DNA of 64,000 nt from Microcoleus sp. AS-A8 (GTDB lineage: Bacteria > Cyanobacteriota > Cyanobacteriia > Cyanobacteriales > Coleofasciculaceae), in assembly GCA_039962225.1 (NCBI GenBank), contig JAMPKV010000019.1, forward strand, positions 1 through 64,000, read 5' to 3'. Both the position numbers and the translations under genes were made by a program. Below are positions 45,533 to 54,476 of this stretch, piece after piece. The notes beneath the pieces were generated by a model that saw only the letters and a list, made by a program, of their open reading frames with translations, did no database searches and had not been told where the DNA came from. The first letter of the stretch is position 1, and the number at the start of each line of letters is the position of its first letter.

Positions 45533-47557
45533 TCAAGATTGGCTTTCATGAACCGTAACCGACGAAGATTTTTTCCGCTTCAATCCCACGACTCGATAAA
45601 CGTCAACCATTTGCTGTTTACCTTTGAGAGCTAACAATCCCCAGGACTCCACCTCAAACATCTCTCGCAGATAAACTAAGGTTTCGTAGCCAATCAGGAT
45701 GCGACAGTTGGTGGGTTGGCGATGTTTTTCACAGCTTTCCAGACGGGAGGCAATATTAACGCTGTCGCCGATGATGCCGTATTCCAAACGGTCTTTACCA
45801 CCCAAACTCCCGGCAACAACCGGCCCAGAGAAAATCCCAATCCGCATTTGAATAATCGGTAAGCCCTGACGCTGCCAGTTTTGGTTCATCTCTTCAAGGC
45901 GATGGTTAATGGCGAGGGCACAAGCGACGGCGGATCTAGCGTCTTCTTCCACCTCTCTAGTATCTAGGCGACAGGTGGGCACTCCAAATACTGCCATCAC
46001 CCCATCACCCGTAAACTTGTTGATGATACCCTGACGCTGGATGACTTCTTGGGTAATAACAGCCAGAAATTCATTTAACCACTCCAGCAACTCTTCAGGG
46101 GTCATGGTTTCTGAGATCGTGCTGAAGTCTTTGATGTCAGCAAACATCAGGGTTGCCGTCAGGCGAATACCCGGTAACTTGCCTGACTTGAGAAGGCGAT
46201 CGCGTCCTTGCCAAAGCGTTTGTGCAATCTGCGGTGACGTGTTTTGCCCCAACAGCTTCATCACAATCTTTTGCTTTTGCTGAGCTTGATAGGCTCGATA
46301 GCTAACCACAGTACCGGCTGTTAGGACAAATCCTAATGCAGGAGCGGCTAACGGCACCCATCCAGCGTTCGTGAATAGATAAAAACAGGTGAATGTGCAA
46401 GCCGCCAAACCGAGAGCAGAGCAGATACTCAAGCGTAGAGGATGATAAGTCACCCGCCCCAAGAGTCCCCCCAATACACTCCAACCCACAATCCAGAGTA
46501 TCTCTGTCCCTTCTGACCAGAACCAAAACAAAGGCCGAGCTCCCGTCGCTGCATCAATCAGTTGACTAACCATTTGGCTATGTACTAAAGCCCCAGGCAT
46601 ATTGTGATTTTCTTGGAGGGCGGGGCTATAAGGAGTGGGGAACCTATCTTTGAGGCTGGGAGCTGTTGAGCCAATGATTACAATTTTGCCTTTCACCCAA
46701 CTCGGATCGAGCGACCCAGACAAAACTTCGTTCAAAGAGACTTGCTGGACTATATTGTTCGCTGAACGGTAGTTCAGTAAGATTTGATAGCCATCGGCTT
46801 CAATGGTTTGGTATCCACCCGAATTTTTTTCTAATCGCCCAAATACGGCCTTTCCCAACTGAGGCAAACCCGGATGGCTTGAGCTATCTTGCAGCGAAAT
46901 TCCTTGCTGTTCGAGATAGGCCAGAGCCAGACGTAGGGAAAAAGAAAATAGGGCACCATTTTCGTTTTCTGCAAATAATATATTGCGGCGAACAACTTTA
47001 TCGGGGTCAATCGGCAAGTCATTAAACCCAACTTGCTCCGGTGGAACTTCGGGTGGTGCTGTTGTGCCCGTGACGTTGTCAATGTTTTGAATCGCTATTA
47101 CATTGGGTTGCTTGAGTTGGGCAACCAGTTCATCGTGACCCGGTTCGATGGGAATATCGCGATACAAATCTAGACCAATGACAGTTGGTTGCATCGCTTG
47201 CAGTTTCTGCAACAATTGTGCAACCACTTGGTCGGAAAACGGCCACTTTTTCTGATCTCGGATATCTTTCTCTGTAATTGTGATTAGGAGAATGCGGGGG
47301 TCGGGTACTGCTTGTTTTGACCGCAGACGTACAAAATGGTCAAAGGCAATGAGTTCTAGGGGCTGTAATCCACCCAAATGCCTTACTCCCAGTAAGGCGG
47401 CTATGATGACCATCATGGAGAAGGACGCTACCATGCCCCGACGCATTAGGGTTACAGCGCCCATACTGACCCAATCGGGTTTGGAGATACCAACCGTTCG
47501 AGCAATGCGGAAGATCATAGATGAGATGATAGATGTCCTAAATTCCCAGCAGCCCAT
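45533..47557 (-). CDS. CHASE2 adenylate cyclase (class III)
   Basis: 674 aa. One membrane helix (MVASFSMMVIIAALLG, ~42-57) is followed by an extracytoplasmic CHASE2 sensor (~70-345, GLDLYRDIPIEPGHDEL, VIIGSTAPSLKDRFPTPY). Three more membrane helices (~350-430) follow. The cyclase domain is C-terminal. Metal Asp residues lie in MFADIKDFS and TGDGVMAVFG; Lys in NKFTGDG and Asp in IIGDSVNIASR fit ATP specificity, and Asn/Arg of NIASR stabilise the transition state. It should make cAMP in response to an envelope signal. Start: ATG 47557, or 47518. It precedes the exoprotein and CHAT genes on the same strand. Confidence 0.93.
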   Translation of the reverse strand: MGCWEFRTSIISSMIFRIARTVGISKPDWVSMGAVTLMRRGMVASFSMMVIIAALLGVRHLGGLQPLELIAFDHFVRLRSKQAVPDPRILLITITEKDIRDQKKWPFSDQVVAQLLQKLQAMQPTVIGLDLYRDIPIEPGHDELVAQLKQPNVIAIQNIDNVTGTTAPPEVPPEQVGFNDLPIDPDKVVRRNILFAENENGALFSFSLRLALAYLEQQGISLQDSSSHPGLPQLGKAVFGRLEKNSGGYQTIEADGYQILLNYRSANNIVQQVSLNEVLSGSLDPSWVKGKIVIIGSTAPSLKDRFPTPYSPALQENHNMPGALVHSQMVSQLIDAATGARPLFWFWSEGTEILWIVGWSVLGGLLGRVTYHPLRLSICSALGLAACTFTCFYLFTNAGWVPLAAPALGFVLTAGTVVSYRAYQAQQKQKIVMKLLGQNTSPQIAQTLWQGRDRLLKSGKLPGIRLTATLMFADIKDFSTISETMTPEELLEWLNEFLAVITQEVIQRQGIINKFTGDGVMAVFGVPTCRLDTREVEEDARSAVACALAINHRLEEMNQNWQRQGLPIIQMRIGIFSGPVVAGSLGGKDRLEYGIIGDSVNIASRLESCEKHRQPTNCRILIGYETLVYLREMFEVESWGLLALKGKQQMVDVYRVVGLKRKKSSSVTVHESQS

Positions 47558-47570
47558 TCATAGCCCTGAC

Positions 47571-47822
47571 CTAATGCCACTGCAACCCGCCATCAACAGC
47601 GCCATCAGCAGCGACGGAGTATGAATGCCCTTGAGAATAGAGGTTTTTCTGCTCAAGCTTGATGTACCCGTTAACCTCCAGATCAATCTGGCATTTTTTC
47701 AGTGGGATAAAACTCCCAGACTCCGTCAGGTTTAGAGCATGAGGGTTTAATAAAAGGCGTTGATCGTGATCGATGTGTGATTGGCTACAGTCCAAGAACA
47801 AGCTAAACGGCAAAATCGTCAA
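47571..47822 (-). CDS. Possible 83-aa hypothetical protein upstream of the cyclase
   Basis: The frame ends 13 bp before the cyclase start and opens with a TTG without an obvious ribosome site. The segment NLTESGSFIPLKKCQIDLEV looks coding, but no family is recognised and no signal peptide or membrane helix is visible. It may be a short protein co-transcribed with the cyclase, or a relic. Confidence 0.35.
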   Translation of the reverse strand: MTILPFSLFLDCSQSHIDHDQRLLLNPHALNLTESGSFIPLKKCQIDLEVNGYIKLEQKNLYSQGHSYSVAADGAVDGGLQWH

Positions 47823-48151
47823 ATCTAGACCACATTATTACATTTTTAGGATAGGGGGTGTTACCCCATTGAGTGAAGAGTGGCAACCTAATCAGGATTG
47901 ACTTTTATTAACTTTCGCAACAGCCCTCACCTTTAGTGTACCCAGACAAAAATAACTGACCCATCCCCCCTCCTCACTCTCCCACTCCTCTACTGAATGA
48001 GGCGTCCCCAAATGCCTGGTGAGAGAGTCATCAAGCTTGCTGAAGATTCTGGCAAAAGGCTGAATGTTACAAAAATCTGACTTTATAGTGATCGCAATGG
48101 CTGGGAGAGTATATATAAGATAGAAAAGGAGACAATTCTTAAAAAATATTC
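47823..48151. other. Intergenic region, divergent promoters
   Basis: 329 bp between the minus-strand cyclase unit and the transporter gene. Near the transporter start are AT-rich words (TATATAAGATAG) and an AAGGAG ribosome site. Nothing else was recognised. Confidence 0.4.
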
Positions 48152-49645
48152 ATGATTGCTTCCCAGTCCGGCTTGGACACCTTAAAGGAATCTTTGAAAG
48201 AAAAAGTATTCTTTGGCAACGAACCCACATCTGAGTTGATTGCCATCTTAATCGTCTATTTTGTCCAGGGTATCCTGGGCTTAGCGCGTCTGGCGGTTAG
48301 CTTTTTCCTCAAAGACCAACTGGCATTAAGTCCCGCTCAGGTGGCAGCACTGATGGGTATTGCCGCTTTACCCTGGGTGATTAAGCCGTTGTTTGGCTTT
48401 CTCTCAGACGGATTACCCCTGTTTGGCTACCGCAGACGCCCCTACCTGATTTTATCGGGATTGATGGGCACAGCGGCTTGGCTCAGTCTCGCTACTTTAG
48501 TGAATACGGCTTGGGCGGCGACGGGTGCCATTCTCCTGAGTTCTCTATCGGTCGCCATTAGTGATGTGATTGTAGACTCACTGGTTGTCGAACGGGCGCG
48601 GAAAGAATCTCTCAGTGACTCCGGTTCCCTCCAATCTCTCACTTGGGGCGCATCAGCCGTAGGTGGATTGATAACGGCTTACCTGAGTGGATGGCTGTTG
48701 CAGCATTTCAGCAATCAAACCGTCTTCGCGATTACCGCCACTTTTCCCTTACTGGTTTCAGCCGTAGCCTGGTTCATTGCGGAAGAATCCGTCAGTTCTC
48801 GTCCTGACCCCTCTAAAGTTTGGAACCAAATCAAGCAACTACGGGGTGCGGTGACGCAAAAAGCTATTTGGTTGCCTACAGCTTTCATCTTCATCTGGCA
48901 AGCCACACCCAGCGCGGATTCCGCATTTTTCTATTTCACGACCAATGAGTTAGGGTTTCAACCCGAATTTTTAGGGCGTGTGCGCTTGGTTACGAGTGTT
49001 GCCTCCCTGATTGGCATCTGGTTATTCCAACGCTTTCTCAAGAACCTCCCCTTCCGCAGCCTCATGGGGTGGACGACGGTAATCTCGTCTGTTTTAGGGA
49101 TGAGTGCCCTACTTTTGGTTACCCATACCAATCGTACTCTAGGTATTGACGATCACTGGTTCAGCTTGGGAGACAGCCTCATCCTCACGGTGATGGGACA
49201 GATTGCCTTTATGCCCATTTTGGTACTGTCGGCACGACTTTGCCCAGAGGGTGTGGAAGCGACTTTATTTGCGCTTTTAATGTCGGTATTTAACTTGGCA
49301 GGACTTTTGTCCCATGAACTAGGAGCATTACTCACCCATTGGTTGGGAGTTACCGAGAGTAACTTTGACAAGCTTTGGCTATTAATTGTGATTACAAATG
49401 TCTCCAGTTTATTGCCCCTGCCCTTTTTAGGTTGGCTACCGGCTGCTGACCCACAAGCTGAAATTAAAGCCGCCGAAATTCATAAGTCATTGCCACGAGC
49501 AGAGCTGTTTGAACATCATTCTCCGGGTTCTATGTCGGAACAACCCTTCCTACCGGATCTGCTACCCGAATTCATCCGTAATCCCTTAGAGAAACGGCTG
49601 AGTAAGAGCATGGCTTCTCAGCCCGTTGAAGACCCTGCTGAATAG
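48152..49645 (+). CDS. Folate/biopterin transporter (BT1 family, major facilitator)
   Basis: 497 aa with about twelve membrane helices. Family hallmarks are visible: QGILGLARLAVSFFLKDQL, ALPWVIKPLFGFLSDGLPLF, the following YRRRPYLILSGLMG, and SDVIVDSLVVERAR with its conserved acidic residues. BT1 proteins carry folates or pterins; a cyanobacterial member (Slr0642) transports folate. The last ~60 residues are a cytosolic tail without a domain. ATG at 48152 behind AAGGAG. A MITE-like element lies just past the stop. Confidence 0.93.
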   Translation: MIASQSGLDTLKESLKEKVFFGNEPTSELIAILIVYFVQGILGLARLAVSFFLKDQLALSPAQVAALMGIAALPWVIKPLFGFLSDGLPLFGYRRRPYLILSGLMGTAAWLSLATLVNTAWAATGAILLSSLSVAISDVIVDSLVVERARKESLSDSGSLQSLTWGASAVGGLITAYLSGWLLQHFSNQTVFAITATFPLLVSAVAWFIAEESVSSRPDPSKVWNQIKQLRGAVTQKAIWLPTAFIFIWQATPSADSAFFYFTTNELGFQPEFLGRVRLVTSVASLIGIWLFQRFLKNLPFRSLMGWTTVISSVLGMSALLLVTHTNRTLGIDDHWFSLGDSLILTVMGQIAFMPILVLSARLCPEGVEATLFALLMSVFNLAGLLSHELGALLTHWLGVTESNFDKLWLLIVITNVSSLLPLPFLGWLPAADPQAEIKAAEIHKSLPRAELFEHHSPGSMSEQPFLPDLLPEFIRNPLEKRLSKSMASQPVEDPAE

Positions 49646-49679
49646 TTTGTTGAGCTTTGGATAAAAATTTCTGTACACC

Positions 49680-49849
49680 GTAGAGATGTATAGCCAGTCT
49701 AAATTATTCGTGAAAACTACAAAGGAGAGTAATAGGTAATAGGTAATGGGTAATTATAACGTTTTACCCATTACCGATAACCCATTACCCAGATCGATAA
49801 ATAAGTTTCACAATTCATTTAGACTAACTATAGATGGCTACATCTCTAC
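49680..49849. repeat. MITE-like element with long imperfect terminal inverted repeats
   Basis: The arms 49680-49717 and 49805-49849 are inverted copies: both begin GTAGAGATGTA at the outer ends and share AGTCTAAAT and GTGAAA further in, with a few insertions. The middle holds a second perfect 11-bp palindrome (49742-49752 with 49765-49775, GGTAATGGGTA) and repeats of TAGGTAAT. No coding sequence. About 170 bp, between the transporter and the oxygenase genes. Confidence 0.75.
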
Positions 49850-49889
49850 ATCCCAAATCAAGATTTTTTAAGTTTTTTACATAAGAAAT

Positions 49890-51380
49890 ATGCAAACTGT
49901 ACCGACTCAAGAACATTTTTCAGTTCCCGTTTCTGCTCTGCCCTATGAGCGGAATGATTGGAAAAACGGTTATCAATCCCAGCCCAATGAATATGACTAT
50001 TGGATTGATGACATCGAAGGCGAGATTTCGGCAGCGCTGCAAGGGACTTTGTTTCGCAATGGCCCTGGCTTGCTTGATATCAATGGGCAACGGCTGCATC
50101 ATCCCTTTGATGGAGATGGAATGATTAGTGCGATCGCATTTAATAATGGTCGTGCTCACTTCCGCAATCGTTTTGTTCGGACTGAGGGTTTTATTGCAGA
50201 ACAAGAGGCAGGAAAAATCCTCTATCGCGGTGTTTTTGGTACTCAAAAGCCTGGGGGTTGGTTGGCTAATGCCTTTGATTTTAAACTCAAAAATATTGCC
50301 AATACCAATGTTATTTACTGGGGCGGAAAGCTGCTAGCACTATGGGAAGCGGCTGAACCTTACGGCTTAGACCCGAAGACGCTCAATACGATAGGGATAG
50401 ACTACCTGGATGGTCTTTTGAAAGAAGGTGAATCGTTTGCGGCTCACCCTCGGATTGACCCCAGTTGTAACTACAATGCGGGTGAACCGGTTCTAGTTAA
50501 TTTCGCCATCAAAGCCGGTCTTTCTAGCACCATTATCATTTACGAGTTCGACCAATCCGGTAAACTTTTGCGGCGTCAATCGAGAAGTATTCCCGGCTTT
50601 GCTTTCATTCATGACTTTGTAATTACACCCAACTACTGCATCTTCTTTCAAAATGCGGTTAGCTTCAATCCGATTCCCTTCGCCGTCGGATTGCGGGGTG
50701 CGGGTGAGTGCGTGAAGTTTGAGCCAGATAAGCCTACCCGAATTGTGGTGATTCCTCGTGATGGCAAAGCACCGATGCAACTTTTGGAAACGAAAGCGGG
50801 TTTTGTCTTCCACCACGCTAATGCGTTTGAGCAAGATGGCAAGATTTACATTGACTCGATTTGCTATGACAAATTGCCTGAGGTTGAACCCGAAAGTGAT
50901 TTTCGGAACGTGGATTTTGAGGCACTGACACCGGGGCAATTCTGGCGGTTTACACTCAACTTAAATGAGCAAACCGTGGAACGTCAGCAATTGGAAGAAC
51001 GCTGCTGTGAGTTTCCCTCCCTGCATCCCAAGAATGTAGGACGCCCCTATCGCTATCTGTTCACTGGTGCTGCTCATAATCCGACAGGAAATGCACCCCT
51101 ACAGGCGATTCTCAAACTGGATGTAACCACAGGGGAACAACAGCTTTGGAGTGCGGCACCGAAAGGATATGTGAGTGAGCCAATTTTTGTGCCTCGTCCT
51201 GATAGTAATCAGGAAGATGAGGGTTGGGTGCTTACGGTAGTTTATGACTCGACGCGCCATCGGTCTGATGTTGTAATTTTAGACGGTCGCGATCTAAATC
51301 GGGGGCCAGTGGCGCGATTGCACTTGAAGCATCACATTCCTTACGGGCTGCACGGTAGCTGGACACCAAACGTGTTTTAG
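49890..51380 (+). CDS. Carotenoid/apocarotenoid oxygenase (RPE65 family)
   Basis: 496 aa. A seven-bladed propeller with four iron-binding His: candidates in GAAHNPTG, FIHDFVITPN, FHHANAFEQD and the final YGLHGSW. The motif PFDGDGMISA near residue ~73 is typical. The length and overall sequence resemble the Synechocystis apocarotenoid-15,15'-oxygenase, which makes retinal-type products from apocarotenals. The substrate of this copy is inferred. ATG at 49890. Its stop lies 5 bp from the convergent stop of the second exoprotein gene, leaving no room for a separate terminator. Confidence 0.93.
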   Translation: MQTVPTQEHFSVPVSALPYERNDWKNGYQSQPNEYDYWIDDIEGEISAALQGTLFRNGPGLLDINGQRLHHPFDGDGMISAIAFNNGRAHFRNRFVRTEGFIAEQEAGKILYRGVFGTQKPGGWLANAFDFKLKNIANTNVIYWGGKLLALWEAAEPYGLDPKTLNTIGIDYLDGLLKEGESFAAHPRIDPSCNYNAGEPVLVNFAIKAGLSSTIIIYEFDQSGKLLRRQSRSIPGFAFIHDFVITPNYCIFFQNAVSFNPIPFAVGLRGAGECVKFEPDKPTRIVVIPRDGKAPMQLLETKAGFVFHHANAFEQDGKIYIDSICYDKLPEVEPESDFRNVDFEALTPGQFWRFTLNLNEQTVERQQLEERCCEFPSLHPKNVGRPYRYLFTGAAHNPTGNAPLQAILKLDVTTGEQQLWSAAPKGYVSEPIFVPRPDSNQEDEGWVLTVVYDSTRHRSDVVILDGRDLNRGPVARLHLKHHIPYGLHGSWTPNVF

Positions 51381-51385
51381 GCCGA

Positions 51386-54247
51386 CTATTGACTCTGAAC
51401 AGCAGGCTCATCGCACTCTGCTTCAGGAAACCACTCCCCCTGTGGAGTGCCTGTCAGCGCCGAAGCGGTGAGGACAACCTCTCCTTTGTGATTGAGCATC
51501 CAGCCCTGAGCTTCTACCAGTGGCTTGGGGGTGGAACTCTTAGGCGTTATGGGAACTGGAGCCGTTTTAGTTTCAACGTCAGAGTCCAGCGTCACCCAAT
51601 TGGTGATGATTGACTCACTCTGTAGAGGGTCGTTAGGACTGAGTGGTAAGCCACCTCGTCCTGTAATTGTAAAGCTATTGCGTTCTTGGGTTGACCTAAC
51701 AGGAGTACATCGGCGGTCAATTTGATCTGAGGCATCAACCACGCTGGTAGGCAACTGCGCTAATCCTCGACTGGGGTCAACATCGGTGAGCAAATCCAGT
51801 TGAAATTCGCCATCTAAGCCAAACTCAGAACTAGCGGTGATGTCGCTTAACGGCGTTAGGCGTGGGCGAAACTGGAGTCCGTAAATACCTTGAGTGGTGA
51901 TGTTGATATTACCGCCTTGCCCCTTAAAGGCATTGGCTGTGATGTCGCTATTTTCTTTAGGGACGCCAACGATGAATTGAGCATCAATGGTGATGTTGCC
52001 TCCATCTCCGCCTTGCTGTGCGGTGCCTGCGGTAGTGGAGATTTTGCTGGTATTACGCAACAGTAGTAAGTCTCGGAGTTGGAGGGTAATATTGCCGCCG
52101 TTACCCAATAAGGTTTCAGCCGTCAGTCTTCCTTGATTGTCCATCAAGAGGCTGTGAGCTTGTACCGTAAGGTTTCCAGCTTCTCCTGTCCCCTCACTGC
52201 TCACCCTGACTTCCCCATCTCGGACAATCAATTCCTCCGTTGTAATCATCAAGTTGCCAGCATCTCCAGAACCTCGTGTTTCTGTAGTCAAACCACTAGC
52301 CAAGGCATCAGTTCCACTGACTTCTACAGACTTAGAGGCAGTTACAGTTAAACTTCCTCCCCGTCCCTCACCACGAGTCTCAGTTGATACTCCTGCTCCA
52401 TCTCGAACAGCCAATCTTCCTGTATTAATTGTCAACTCTCCAGCTGCTCCTGTACCAAAAGTACTAGTAAACAAACCACTGGTAAACTGAAAATTAGAGG
52501 TTGTTCCAATCAGTTCTACCGAGTCAGAGGCAACTACAGTTAATTGCCCTCCTTGTCCCTCGCCATGAGTCTCAGTTGATACTGCTGCTCCATCTCGAAC
52601 CGTCAACTTCTGGGTATCAATGGTCAAATCTCCAGAGGATCCGGTACCAAAAGTACCCGAAAACAAGCCACTAACCGTTTGTTGACCTGGTGCTGCTCCA
52701 GTCAGTTCTACAGAATCAGAGGCCATTACCGTTAAATTTCCTGCCTTACCTTCGCCCAAAGTACGAGTGGCTACCACGGCCCCTGCCTGGACAGTTAACC
52801 TCTCCGTATTAATAGTCAAGTCTCCCGCCGCCCCGGTACCAAAAGTATCGCTAAACAAGCCACTGCTAAATTGACCACTACTATTTACTAATATTCCCGA
52901 TAGTTCTACGAAATCAGAGGCGGTTACGGTCAATGTTCCCCCCTGTCCCTGGCTACCCGGTCTAGTAGCAGTAGATATTGCCGCTCCATCTCGAACAATC
53001 AGCCGCCTGGTTTCAATTTTCAAGTCGCCAGCCTTTCCGGTACCCAGCGTGTCAGTAAACAAGCCGGTGCTGGGACCATCTGCTGATACTCCAATCAGTT
53101 CTATCGATTCCGAGGCCGTCACGCTTAAAGTTCCTCCCTGACCGACATTCAAAGTAGAGGTCGATATCTGTGAGCCATCGCGAAGAATAAATTGTCCCGT
53201 GGTAATCTTCAAGTCGCCAGCCTTTCCGGTTCCCAAAGAGCCAGTAAATAAGCTGCTAGTACCAGTCAGTTCCACAGACTCTGTGGCAGTCACAGCCATC
53301 GTTCCTCCTGGTATCGAGCCGAAGGTAATTGCTCCTATGACTGAACCATCACTGAGCGTCACGCGCCTACCCTGTACTTGGACAGTACCACCACCGCCGC
53401 CACTAGCATTGACTGTAGCCCTATTGGTGAGCGATACATCCGCTCGCACAACAGCATCAGGAAAACTCAAGCTCAGTTTATTGCCATCCACATTCAGCCC
53501 TACGGTTCCCGCTTCTGCTACTCCTCCTAACTCGATTTGACCTCCTGGAGAGTTCAATCTCCCTCCTTCCAAATTCACATTGCCGCCTATCAATACTAAA
53601 CTGCGACCATTGGCAACCTGAAGGCCATTGGTAGGATCGCCCAACACTGTGCGATCGGCAATGGAACGATTAACAACAGCCTGATTAGAAGAAGCATTAA
53701 AAAAGAAAGCAGAAGGGTTGACTGAGAGTAAATTGCTCGATGTTGGTTCCGAAGCACTGAATAGTCCTGTATCTCCAAGCCGAGCAGCATTTGCTGTGGT
53801 AGCCACAAACGAACCCCCAACATCTAGGCTGGCATTTTGCCCAAAAATAATCCCATTAGGATTAATCAAGAACAAATTGGGACTAGAGGCACCAAACGTT
53901 CCAAGCGTTCCCAAAATCTGGGAGGGATTACTACCTGTAACGCGAGCCAGAATGTTCTGAATATTAGCTGGACTAAAGAAATATGCGCCGCGCTCGGCAG
54001 CAACATTAAATTCGAGAAAACTGTGAAATAGATTCGTACCCCGAATGGCTCCTCCGTCGATGCGGTCAATAGGCAAGCCCTGTGCATCAAGGGGTGTGGA
54101 TACGGAACTTTCAGCGCCTAAAGTGGTATCGGGGGCAATCTGAGCAAGGGCATAATTTCCGGAGAAGACGCTAACGAAGCATCCACTAAGGGTTATTGCC
54201 CCACCTAATCTTAAATAACAAGTAAGCTTGAACAGTTGTCTTGTCAT
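51386..54247 (-). CDS. Two-partner-secretion exoprotein 2 (filamentous haemagglutinin N-terminal domain)
   Basis: 953 aa from the ATG at 54247, chosen because it starts a signal peptide (LTCYLRLGGAITLSGCFVS, cut near ALAQ); the open frame reaches 54328. The TPS domain contains LINPNGIIFGQNASLDVGGS. From ~160 to ~740 there are ~55-residue beta-helix repeats (LTVTASESVELxG, RDGAxxSTxTxGxGxGG). The last ~190 residues match the C-terminal module of the 1743-aa exoprotein, including FRPRLTPLSDITASSEFGLD and DRRC. It is a paralogue of that protein without an adjacent CHAT gene. Probably surface-exposed. Confidence 0.9.
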   Translation of the reverse strand: MTRQLFKLTCYLRLGGAITLSGCFVSVFSGNYALAQIAPDTTLGAESSVSTPLDAQGLPIDRIDGGAIRGTNLFHSFLEFNVAAERGAYFFSPANIQNILARVTGSNPSQILGTLGTFGASSPNLFLINPNGIIFGQNASLDVGGSFVATTANAARLGDTGLFSASEPTSSNLLSVNPSAFFFNASSNQAVVNRSIADRTVLGDPTNGLQVANGRSLVLIGGNVNLEGGRLNSPGGQIELGGVAEAGTVGLNVDGNKLSLSFPDAVVRADVSLTNRATVNASGGGGGTVQVQGRRVTLSDGSVIGAITFGSIPGGTMAVTATESVELTGTSSLFTGSLGTGKAGDLKITTGQFILRDGSQISTSTLNVGQGGTLSVTASESIELIGVSADGPSTGLFTDTLGTGKAGDLKIETRRLIVRDGAAISTATRPGSQGQGGTLTVTASDFVELSGILVNSSGQFSSGLFSDTFGTGAAGDLTINTERLTVQAGAVVATRTLGEGKAGNLTVMASDSVELTGAAPGQQTVSGLFSGTFGTGSSGDLTIDTQKLTVRDGAAVSTETHGEGQGGQLTVVASDSVELIGTTSNFQFTSGLFTSTFGTGAAGELTINTGRLAVRDGAGVSTETRGEGRGGSLTVTASKSVEVSGTDALASGLTTETRGSGDAGNLMITTEELIVRDGEVRVSSEGTGEAGNLTVQAHSLLMDNQGRLTAETLLGNGGNITLQLRDLLLLRNTSKISTTAGTAQQGGDGGNITIDAQFIVGVPKENSDITANAFKGQGGNINITTQGIYGLQFRPRLTPLSDITASSEFGLDGEFQLDLLTDVDPSRGLAQLPTSVVDASDQIDRRCTPVRSTQERNSFTITGRGGLPLSPNDPLQSESIITNWVTLDSDVETKTAPVPITPKSSTPKPLVEAQGWMLNHKGEVVLTASALTGTPQGEWFPEAECDEPAVQSQ

Positions 54248-54476
54248 GCATTTATTTGCCCAAATGTCAATTTTTTGGAGAAACATAAAGCTGAGAAGAG
54301 AGATTTGAAGTGCGGCTGAACTTAACAAGTTATATAAGCGATAAGTCGATTTTTTTTGTGATCCTCTACTCTTTTGACGAAAATTTACAAATTTTTAGCA
54401 GAATACGCTGAGACGATAAGGGAAACCATTGGTCTGTCTTAACATTGAATCACTGGTTAGTTCTGGGGAAAAAGCA

